Assembly (NCBI RefSeq): GCF_011170065.1
Contig: NZ_BLLH01000011.1
Coordinates: 24,989-88,988, forward strand
Direction: 5' to 3'
DNA: 64,000 nucleotides
Origin: Pseudolactococcus insecticola
GTDB lineage: Bacteria > Bacillota > Bacilli > Lactobacillales > Streptococcaceae
Below are positions 17,129-26,300 of the stretch, one piece after another. The notes under the pieces are model-generated. The model saw only the letters and a list, made by a program, of their open reading frames with translations, made no database searches and was not told the DNA's origin. The stretch's first letter is position 1; every line of letters begins with the position of its first letter. Made by a program: the position numbers and the translations under genes.

Positions 17129-20100
17129 TTACTCAAAATATTGATTTTCTTCGGCTTCCTTGATACGATTTTTTTGCAGATTTTTTCCAGATTTTTTAGA
17201 AGTCTTATCTAAAGATGTCTTTGGAGAATCACCTGTAACCGTTTGTGAATTGGTCGAATCAACCTGTTGATTGTATGCTTGCGCTTCTGCAAAAGCGGCA
17301 TCATACGTACTTGTATTACTTTTTTCACCGTACCCTAATTTGTTCAGAGCTTGACGATCATTTGAAGGATCGCCATCAGTTAAATCCTTATATGCTTGTC
17401 TTGAACGTAGAGCCGCTAGACGATTGCTAGTATTATTTTTAAAGTTTTTACCAGTTAAATCTGATGTAGAATCTTTAATACCATTTTTTACAACCGAACC
17501 TGTAGCAGATGCAACTTTAAGTGTTCCTCTACCAACTTTTTTAACAGGTTCACTTGTAGCAACACTACCAACTTTATCTTTAATAGATTTAACCCTTTCA
17601 GCAGCAGTCTTAGGTTTGTTATCTGTAGCATCACTAACAACTTTATCTTTAACGCCTACATTTGGTTGTTGTTGAACTTTTGATAACTCATCTGAAATAG
17701 GCTTTTTAAGGTCCTGCTTAGCTTTATTAAGAGACTCTTGAGCATCTTTAAGGCGAGCCGTTGATGGGTTTTTATCTTTATCATTTTGATTAATGGTATT
17801 ACCAGCAATATCTGTTTTACCACCATTTTCTTGATTAGAATTTTCAACCTTTTGAGAACCAGGCTGATTAAGCGCATTGATAGTATTTCCGTTAGAATCA
17901 GTTTTATCATCATTTGGATTACCATTTTCAACGTCATTAGGATTGTCACTACCAATAACATTGTCGAATGCTCCTACTGATTGTTCTGAAAGTGTGTTTT
18001 CAACATTATCGTTTGGATTGCCGTTTTCAACGTCATTAGGGTTATCATTACCAATAGCATTGTCAACTGCACCTACTGGTTGGTCTGAAAGTGTGTTGTC
18101 AACGTTATCGTTTGGATTACCAGTTTCGACGTCATTAGGGTTATCGCTACCGATAGCATTGTCAACTGCACCTACTTGTTGGTCTGAAAATGTGTTGTCA
18201 ACGTTATCGTTTGGATTACTATTTTCAACGTCATTAGAGTTATCACTGTCGATAGCATTATCAACTGTACCTACTGGTTGGTCTGAAAGTGTATTTTCAA
18301 CGTTATCGTTTGGATTACCATTTTCAACATCATTAGTAAGATTATCACTGACGATAGCATTATTATCTGCACCTACTGGTTGGTCTGAAAGTGGCGTTAT
18401 AACGTTATCATTTAAACTACCCCTTTCAATATCATTTGTAAGATTACTATTATCAGCATCACTACTTAATGTATTTCCATCAAATTCGTCATTAACAATT
18501 GCATCATCAGTAGCAACCTCTGGAGTATCAATATCATCATTAGCATTTTCAACAGGTTCTATTTCATTATTATCCCCATCAATAATATTATTAGATGCTT
18601 CTGTTTCAGGATTAACTTCTGCCATTTCTGATCCATCTGACGCTTGAACAGCATCTTCACCATTCAAGAATTCTTCCTGTTCTTCTGGAGATAAGCTATC
18701 AAATTTAGCACGTTCTTCATCACTCATGTCGTCAAGTGCAGAATTTTTCAACTTATCATTATTATCAACTTTACCAGCGGCTGGAATTGAAGCGGTTGGT
18801 CTACCAACATTATTAGGAATGTTAGCTTTATTTTCTTGATTTGTTTTTTCTTCGTTATCATTAGCAACTTTTGCATCTATTGCATTACCAGCCCTAGATA
18901 AAGCTGCACCAGCAACGCCACCAACAGCCATTGCTGCTAATTTACCGCCTTGTTTAACACCTGCACCCGCCTTAGAAGCAACATTTCCTGCTGCGTCACT
19001 AACGCCAGAAGTTGCTGCTGCACCAGCTAATGAACCAACGACTGTACTTCCAGTATTATCATAAATACCGCCAGACATTCTTTCGCCTAGGCTCAAAAGT
19101 CTAGCAGTCATTTTTTCCAATTGAGTTGTGATTACCTTTTTAAGTATGATAAACATAACAACTGTAAGTGCAATGATAATAAGTGGGAAGATAACTGTTT
19201 CAAGGAACCACTTAATTGGTCCCAATAATATCACGTTATAAATACCGCTAACGATTCTTTTACCTAAACCGCCACCACTTGATTGTTCTGCATCAGATTT
19301 AAACCACCCCAGTATATCTTTCAATGTACCATATAATACAGCCCCTACATTAGCAGAGATAACACCCATAAGTGCAATTGCAAAGAAACCAACAAATGAT
19401 ACAACAATCTCACTAATAAATTGAATGCCACCTAAAATTGATGAAAGCACGCCTTTAAATAAGGCTGCCAAAGCTTCTGCAATATGTTGAACAAAAAACC
19501 ATCCGCCAATAAAAGTTACAGCTATCAAAAATAGCCCAAAGAAAAGTGAAATAATCTTGCCCATACCAACCACGCTCATATCAGCATAATTATAATATGG
19601 TGCATATTGTAAGTCATCATTAGCAGTTGTATTTGATACTTCAACATTATCAGAATTAAATTTTGAAGATAAAATATTATAAGTTGCTAATGGTGAAAGT
19701 CCTTTATCTGAAACTGTATTTGAAACACTACCTAAAGCATCACTACCAGTACTACCTACAAGACCAGACCTAGTAGTAATTGACAACGGGTCATCACCAT
19801 CAATAGTAACTTTATTTGTAATGAAGAAATCATCAGTATCTGCTGGATCTAAATCAAAGATTTTTCTTGACCAACTTGTACCAGAATTGCTATCTTTAAG
19901 GGAAACAGAAAATCTACTTGCTATTGTACTAGCAGTAAATGTTGAAGAATCGCTTACATTATTTTTAGCGTCATTTAAAATATCGGCAGCTAATTGTTTA
20001 GAATCTGTTTCATGCCAAGCCATCTGATTCATTTTTAATATTGCCTGCTCAGATGTTGGATTATTTTTATCTATATCAGCAGTGTTGAAACGAGACTCTG

Positions 20101-21241
20101 TTACGTATCGTTTAAAACTCAAAACATGGCTTGCTATATAATCACTTTCAGATTGTTTAGTAGCGTCAACTTGAAGAACTGATTTTATATTATCGCCCAT
20201 GCTATAAACTAATGATGATGCTAAGCCAACAGAACCAAAAATAAGCAATACACGAATAATAAACTTGCCGAATACTTTACCAGAACCACGTAAATTTCTT
20301 TGACGCATGTAAGCAAGTGTAATACCACCCAACAAAGCAAAAGCAGAAATTACATAACCAATAGTCTGTAATCCAGCAAAGGCCGTCTGTTTAGCTAACC
20401 ATGCAAATATATCAATCAACATAAAGAAATCAACAATCTTGCCAACTACAGTGTTATATACATCACTATAAGCACCTAATAACGAACTGTCGTTACTATT
20501 CCACTTTTCGAGTTTATCAATATCTCCTTTTGTAAGCTCTTGACCACTGGTTATTTTATCTTTAAATTGGCCAATGCTATAATAGTTGTTAAAAGCCGAC
20601 GTCCCACTTTTAGCATCTAAATCATCAAGAAAAGATTTATCATAGACAACTACCGAATCACCTTTCTCAGCACCTGCTGTTGAATTGGTAACAATTTTCC
20701 CCTTTGTTTGACTATTTTTAGTAGCTGTTACAGAACTTATATTACCAATTAAAGAACCTGCACGAGAAGTCACCGATGATGGATTTGTTCTTGCTTGTGA
20801 TGAATCTCCTGCATCCGCTAAATAAGCAGACAAGTTTGTCTTAAATAAAGCAGCATTTTTCGCTTGATCAGGATCACTTGTATCACTTGGAACAAAACTA
20901 CTACCTTGTCCGACTGCTGAAGAAAGAAACGCTGACACAAACGAAAAATCTGTTTGCCCATTGACATCACTTTCCGCAGATGAACTAGAAGTATCAACTG
21001 TTGAGGTATCTGTTGTAGAGGTGTCTGTATCAGCAAATACATGAGTTGCACTACTAGCACCTGCAAGACTAGCTAATAGCACAACTGACAACAAAGTTTT
21101 ACTAATTATTGTTTTACACGTTTTGCTTTTTTTATATTTTATTGTTTTATTATTTGTGTAATTTATTATTTCTTTATTTTTATATTTTACTATTCCAGCA
21201 TTTTTATATTTGAAAATTTTTTTATTTTGTGATTCTATCAT
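17129..21241 (-). CDS. VirB6/TrbL-like polytopic channel protein with long repetitive C-terminal tail
   Basis: 1370 residues. A long basic N-terminus of KYKNK-type repeats is followed by a signal-like helix (about 45-68, LLSVVLLASLAGASSATHVFA). An outer Ser/Asp-rich segment follows. Then come about seven transmembrane helices in two groups (about 262-345 and 560-735; VDFFMLIDIFAWLAKQT, IISLFFGLFLIAVTFIGG, PLIIIALTVVMFIILKKV). The cytoplasmic tail from 745 has Ala/Gly-rich helices, then an Asn/Asp-rich region of about six 33-residue repeats (NPNDVENGNPNDNVEN...; 17950-18410), then a Lys-rich end. The polytopic core matches VirB6-type inner-membrane channels. The tail is unusual. Its ATG overlaps the VirB4-like stop (ATGA), so the two are coupled. 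Confidence 0.7.
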   Translation of the reverse strand: MIESQNKKIFKYKNAGIVKYKNKEIINYTNNKTIKYKKSKTCKTIISKTLLSVVLLASLAGASSATHVFADTDTSTTDTSTVDTSSSSAESDVNGQTDFSFVSAFLSSAVGQGSSFVPSDTSDPDQAKNAALFKTNLSAYLADAGDSSQARTNPSSVTSRAGSLIGNISSVTATKNSQTKGKIVTNSTAGAEKGDSVVVYDKSFLDDLDAKSGTSAFNNYYSIGQFKDKITSGQELTKGDIDKLEKWNSNDSSLLGAYSDVYNTVVGKIVDFFMLIDIFAWLAKQTAFAGLQTIGYVISAFALLGGITLAYMRQRNLRGSGKVFGKFIIRVLLIFGSVGLASSLVYSMGDNIKSVLQVDATKQSESDYIASHVLSFKRYVTESRFNTADIDKNNPTSEQAILKMNQMAWHETDSKQLAADILNDAKNNVSDSSTFTASTIASRFSVSLKDSNSGTSWSRKIFDLDPADTDDFFITNKVTIDGDDPLSITTRSGLVGSTGSDALGSVSNTVSDKGLSPLATYNILSSKFNSDNVEVSNTTANDDLQYAPYYNYADMSVVGMGKIISLFFGLFLIAVTFIGGWFFVQHIAEALAALFKGVLSSILGGIQFISEIVVSFVGFFAIALMGVISANVGAVLYGTLKDILGWFKSDAEQSSGGGLGKRIVSGIYNVILLGPIKWFLETVIFPLIIIALTVVMFIILKKVITTQLEKMTARLLSLGERMSGGIYDNTGSTVVGSLAGAAATSGVSDAAGNVASKAGAGVKQGGKLAAMAVGGVAGAALSRAGNAIDAKVANDNEEKTNQENKANIPNNVGRPTASIPAAGKVDNNDKLKNSALDDMSDEERAKFDSLSPEEQEEFLNGEDAVQASDGSEMAEVNPETEASNNIIDGDNNEIEPVENANDDIDTPEVATDDAIVNDEFDGNTLSSDADNSNLTNDIERGSLNDNVITPLSDQPVGADNNAIVSDNLTNDVENGNPNDNVENTLSDQPVGTVDNAIDSDNSNDVENSNPNDNVDNTFSDQQVGAVDNAIGSDNPNDVETGNPNDNVDNTLSDQPVGAVDNAIGNDNPNDVENGNPNDNVENTLSEQSVGAFDNVIGSDNPNDVENGNPNDDKTDSNGNTINALNQPGSQKVENSNQENGGKTDIAGNTINQNDKDKNPSTARLKDAQESLNKAKQDLKKPISDELSKVQQQPNVGVKDKVVSDATDNKPKTAAERVKSIKDKVGSVATSEPVKKVGRGTLKVASATGSVVKNGIKDSTSDLTGKNFKNNTSNRLAALRSRQAYKDLTDGDPSNDRQALNKLGYGEKSNTSTYDAAFAEAQAYNQQVDSTNSQTVTGDSPKTSLDKTSKKSGKNLQKNRIKEAEENQYFE
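17950..18410. repeat. Approximately six 99-bp in-frame tandem repeats in the VirB6-like gene
   Basis: The period of 33 codons is visible as repeated GTTGTCAACGTTATCGTTTGG / CCTACTGGTTGGTCTGAAAG blocks on the plus strand. Copies differ by a few substitutions and one codon indel. The units are acidic and Asn-rich. Copy number is likely to vary between related plasmids. Confidence 0.8.
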
Positions 21242-23223
21242 TTCACTATCACCTCTTCCGTAAAGATAGTTGCCCGTCCTTTTAAATAAAGAAAATGAAC
21301 ATCATCGTAACCATTACCTTTATCAATTTGTGAAATACTAACAAGGCGTTCATTAAGCATTTCTGGGAATGAACGATACTCTAAAATTTCATTTAAAATA
21401 GGCTCTGAGAAATATCTTGCAAGTGAAACAAACGAGTTCTTCATCATCTTATTGAAATCTTTTTGTTTAATCGCATTTTCAATATCGTTATACTGATAAA
21501 CGACTTTTATAGGCGAAAGATTATCAATCCTTCTTCTACCGTTAAATTTGGTAATATAAGTGTCAAGCCATTTAGTGATACGTTCATCATAGAAATCACA
21601 GTCGTATAGCACTAACGTAAAATGATTATAACGTTCATTGTCAGTATCATCAAATGCAAGCAGCCTTGAGATATAACTCATAATCATAGTTGCAAGACCA
21701 CCTTTTGAATCAGCGTTCATAATATTTGCTAAGTCAACTAAGTTAAAAGGGGCTTTCAATTTTTCATCAAGGGAATATGAAGTCTTTTTATCCATATAAG
21801 ATGACAATTTAGATTGAACATCCGAGAAAACGCCGTATAAATCATCAAGTGTTTTAGCTCCTGCAAATTGATTAACATTTGCTGCTTGCCTTTGTTGTGC
21901 TAAATATTGAATAAAATCTCTAAAAGTATCCACTGTTTCGTGCTCATCTACAATAACACGCAGATCATTCATCATAGCATCAGGATTTTCATTCCATACG
22001 TGATTTTGAATATAGAAGTTTTTTAATATATTGTTTAGTTCAGTTTCAATTGACGTACTAATCTCGTTTTTCTTTATAAACATTAAAAGACTTTGCAAGA
22101 TACGCTCAGACCCTGAATTATAGATTTCTACTGAATCTTTTCGATTACCGAAAAATTCAAAGATATTGATAGGATCTTCTTTAGTACCAATAGTTGTCAT
22201 TGCATTTTTTAAATCAATTCCTTTATATGGATTCTTATGTAGACTAATCGCTTCTACTTTACCACCATCAATAAGATTTGTTTGAATAATTGAATCAACA
22301 ATGTTATTGGTAGAATCCATATCCCCAATAACTGTTAAATGTTCTACGTCAGTGAAATCTTCAAGAACTGGCTCATTCATATAATCAAAGTTTCTTGTTC
22401 CAAGATATAGACCACGGCGAGAGCTTGCAAACGACATCGGAAACAAAGTACTACCCGATATTGTCCTTGAAGACTGTAAACCACCTTCTAAAAAATCGTT
22501 GGCAGAACGATTTAATATAGGAGATATATTTTCAGTTACTTGTCCAAAAACTGGTGTTACAGGTGGTACATTAAATGCAAATTTATACCCTGACTTAAAA
22601 GTATTATTGGATAAAATCTCTTTAACTAATTTTGAAATAAGTATTTCCAGATTTTCTTTTGAATTAGCTTTAAGTATCAGTCTTAAGTGTCCGTTATAAA
22701 ACTCTGAATTTCGTCCCATATCAGCAGTCAGATCGCCTAATGCACCAACTTGTTCTGAGAGCTTAGTCGCATTTGTTTCAGACATATCTGAAGCGTTAAG
22801 TGAACCGCTAGACTTCTTCAATATCTTACTTAATTTATCATCGGGTACATAATCGTACGATTGTAACAGCGTAAATGACGTATCTGGCGTTGACTTATCA
22901 AACCAGTCCCCAAAGAAATTAAGCATCCAACCTTGTGAGTATGCACCAGATAAATGAACTGAGTACACGCCTACATAAACACCGTTTTTCTTTTGGACTT
23001 TATCTTCCTTAATTTCAATTTCTTCCGTATTCAAAACTATATCACCAGAATCTGTCGAAAAATCAATTCCTTCAAATATTTCATCAAGCGTCTTTTTGTC
23101 AGTTTCTTCTGTCAGAGAAGAACTATCAAAAACATGATAATAATCTTCACCTATATACACCTTTTTAGTATTATTTTCAGTAATTACGGATTGATTAAGC
23201 TTAACTACTTTTTTTCTTGCCAA
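21238..23223 (-). CDS. VirB4/TraE-like protein without a Walker A motif
   Basis: 661 residues. The region 85-290 has the VirB4 pattern (helix-rich middle, then FPMSFASSRRGLYLGTRNFDYMNEPVLEDF, equivalent to the loop before the P-loop). The following strand LTVIGDMDSTNNIV (297-310) stands where GxxGSGKS should be and contains no Lys or GK. The Walker B position reads LVLYDCDFYDE (about 546-556) with a helix pattern as in VirB4. So the fold seems kept and ATP binding lost. Starts 'MARKKVVKLNQ' at 23223, behind promoter P5, and is coupled to the VirB6-like gene. Together with the VirB4-N-like protein at 4078-5031 it suggests a split, catalytically inactive VirB4. Confidence 0.6.
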   Translation of the reverse strand: MARKKVVKLNQSVITENNTKKVYIGEDYYHVFDSSSLTEETDKKTLDEIFEGIDFSTDSGDIVLNTEEIEIKEDKVQKKNGVYVGVYSVHLSGAYSQGWMLNFFGDWFDKSTPDTSFTLLQSYDYVPDDKLSKILKKSSGSLNASDMSETNATKLSEQVGALGDLTADMGRNSEFYNGHLRLILKANSKENLEILISKLVKEILSNNTFKSGYKFAFNVPPVTPVFGQVTENISPILNRSANDFLEGGLQSSRTISGSTLFPMSFASSRRGLYLGTRNFDYMNEPVLEDFTDVEHLTVIGDMDSTNNIVDSIIQTNLIDGGKVEAISLHKNPYKGIDLKNAMTTIGTKEDPINIFEFFGNRKDSVEIYNSGSERILQSLLMFIKKNEISTSIETELNNILKNFYIQNHVWNENPDAMMNDLRVIVDEHETVDTFRDFIQYLAQQRQAANVNQFAGAKTLDDLYGVFSDVQSKLSSYMDKKTSYSLDEKLKAPFNLVDLANIMNADSKGGLATMIMSYISRLLAFDDTDNERYNHFTLVLYDCDFYDERITKWLDTYITKFNGRRRIDNLSPIKVVYQYNDIENAIKQKDFNKMMKNSFVSLARYFSEPILNEILEYRSFPEMLNERLVSISQIDKGNGYDDVHFLYLKGRATIFTEEVIVK

Positions 23224-23259
23224 TTTTTAGTCCATCTTTCCAATTTAATCGTTAAAGCA

Positions 23260-23296
23260 ATTTTAACAAAACGATTAAAAAAATAAAGGCACTTTT
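23260..23296 (-). promoter_or_regulatory. tra-box promoter P5 (VirB4-like/VirB6-like operon)
   Basis: Minus strand: AAAAGTGCCTT (23286-23296), 20 bp, -10 TAAAAT (23260-23265), 36 bp before ATG 23223. This is the only case with 20 rather than 21 bp. A T-rich tract follows the box. Confidence 0.65.
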
Positions 23297-23315
23297 AGCC
23301 CTTATTTTTCATGAA

Positions 23316-26300
23316 TCAATCATACAAATTATCAGTGAAATCATCATCTGAATTATCACGCGCATTATACATTTCAACAAACTTTTTGAAAAGTCTACCT
23401 TCAAAAATATTCTTAATGAAATACTTACTGTCAGGATCACTAATAATCGTTAAAAACAAGCCTGTAAATCTAAATACATCCATGTTATTAGCATCATCAT
23501 CCATCTCGCTCGTATAATCTTGCAAGCCATCATTATCTGCGTCAACGCTTTCTTTACTTACGCCGTCATAAACGAATGCTTTAGTATTTTTTGCAACATC
23601 TTGAGTGTTGATGATTTCATCTTTCTCATTGATTTGTCTTGCAATAAGTGTTTCCCCAGCAATAGGCTGAACAACATCTTTTTCATTCTTAAACCAATTT
23701 AAATGAGCTGCGCTCAGTATTTGTTTAGATACTGCATCATCATTAAATGACAAATTGCCATCACTATCCATAATAAAATCACTATCTAAAGAATAGTTAT
23801 TCTCTTCAAGCATTGTCAGATAAGCTAGGCTCAAAACAGAGACAAGATCTGAATCCATTACTGACCCAGTAACAAAGTTTTCAACAATATTAGTATTATA
23901 AACATCTTGAAAAAGTAATACTTGTTCAATAGTAGAATTCATCGCTTCATTAAGAATCTGATCATTCACTTCAAAATCAACTTCATGGTCTTCTTCAAAT
24001 TCTGTAAGTGTAGAATGTGATACTTTAGAAATATCTTTATCAGAAATATCTTTCATACCTTTTTCAACATCTATATGAGAATTTTTAACACGAATCCCAT
24101 ACTGCTTCTTATAAGTTATAAGAGTTTCTTCACTAAGTCCTTTAACAGCACCCTCTACTACGCCAATAAATAGAAAGTCTGAAATAACAGAACTCATTTT
24201 ACGAATCAAGCTAACAGGGTAAAACTCAAGCTCATCCGATTCAAGAGAAACTTTGTTAATCTCATCAACAAATAAATTATATGCAATTTTAAAAGGATCC
24301 TCAATACTTTCAACTACATCACTACTATCAAGAGATAAAAGAGCAAGTGCATTAGCGTATTTTTGTTTATTTGATTCAGTAGATTCATCTGAAGTTTTAT
24401 CAACACACAAACTAATCGCTGCACTAATAATCTCAGATTTATTATCGTAATTTTTTATTTCATCCAGAAGTACATCTTTAAATTCTTGACTATAAAATGC
24501 CTTGAAAAGTTTTAAGAAATTGATATACAAAGCAAGTGTTTCAATTTTTTTATTCTCATGTATCTTGACAAATCTTTCTCCTTTTTTCGTGTCCTTATAT
24601 TCTTCAAAGGATACCGCAAAAAGTCCTTGGATATAATAGTAATAATTGATATGACGTTCTTCAATCTTATCTATATCAACAAAACCGTTAAACTCTTCCA
24701 AAACACCGTTGTAAGATTTCAACTTAGATTCAAAGCTTTTAATCTCTTCTTTTAAGTCATTTTCTAAATCAATGAACAAATTGATTTGAAGCATAACTTC
24801 TTGAGAATAAAAAGCGCTGTTTAATGTCTTAATATAGTCGATTGAATAAGCGTTTTGTTCATTATAATAAACAGTAGCATACGGTGCAATCTTATATTGC
24901 GCAATTCGTTTTCTAAAATAAGCGTCCGTATCAAGACGATAACGTGATAAATTAACAGTCCCCTCTTTCGTACGTATCAAAGCACCTGATAGTTTAGGCA
25001 ACTCAATATTTCGATCTCTATTGAGTCTAAAGTAGGCAGGGAACATTAATTCATTTCTCGCAACAATTGGGGAAGAACCTGCAATAAGCGAAATCGTATT
25101 ACCTAATCTACCTTGAGAGAGATTCAAGAAATCATTTTTTTCAAGAACAGGACGTTCACTTGTTGTCTTAGTATATTGAATCTTACCATCAGACTTATCA
25201 CTTGGAATCATTTTCTTAGTATCCATGGTAAGACTTTTTGAATTTACATGACTTTCGTGTTTCGTACCACTTGCTTCTGATAACTGACTAATCAATGCTT
25301 TATCGGATGACTTCATAAACATCGTTACATTGGCATTAGACTGGAGAATTTGCCAAACATCATCTGTGTGCATTTTCTTTATTTGTTGTAAGGCTTGAAT
25401 TGCAAAAATAAAGAACTGTTCTTGAGCCAACGCTGCTGTAACATATGTTGGCATTTTTTCAATTCCCTTACCGTCTGCTTGTAAGTTACCATACTCGTTA
25501 AAGAAATAATAAGTTGACGTAAAAGGCTTTTGGTCTTTATCAACGACATAAGACGGTTCGAGTTGAGCATCAATTAACTGAGTCAAAATTGTAATGATTT
25601 GTTTTTGGTAAATCATCATATGTGGTGGCGTGATTAAATAAATTTGTTTAGGTCTTGTCGTATATCTAACTTTAGTTTTATCAATATAATAAACTTCTTT
25701 TTCTTCCATGACTGGTTTTAAATTGCCGTTATCTTCACGTATTAACCTTTTAGCATAAGTAGTGTATGTTTTTTTTGAAATAACCTCAAGTACTCCCCCA
25801 TGATAAAACATACGACCATTTTTTATCACATAATTTTCACCACTTAAATCTTTTTTATACTCAAGTGTTAATTTAAAATCAATAGAAAATTTTTCATAAC
25901 GTTTTTCAGAAGCTAAATCTTTAACAGATGCTCTAATATATATAGTAGAACTTTCAAATTTCCCACGAATATAATATGACGCCCATGCGTTACCATCTAC
26001 AATTCCCTCATATCCAAACAAAGAATCAGGATACATATCGGTAAATTCTGAATCTCTGTACGCATGCCAAACAACTAAATCTCCAATTAAATCATATGTT
26101 TCAAATGCAGAAAACGAAAACTTAATTGACACCATACGAGGGAACGAAAGGCTTTCTAAATCGAGCGACTGAGAAGGCTTAACAGAGGTCAGACGCATAA
26201 CAACTGGATCCACAAAGAATGATAGGCCTGTTAAAGAAACGCCGTAAACGGACGCTCTCGTCTTCTCAGACGCCATCATTGGAGCTAAAGCGTTATGAGC

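Noticed and set aside
17877..18647. 256-codon plus-strand ORF with LSFGLPFSTSLGLSLPI repeats
   Set aside because: Antisense shadow of the 99-bp repeats of the VirB6-like gene. No promoter or ribosome site.
20600..20612. Additional tra box (CCCACTTTTA, minus AAAAGTGGG) inside the VirB6-like gene
   Set aside because: Inside coding sequence with no -10 hexamer 21 bp downstream and no gene start following it.
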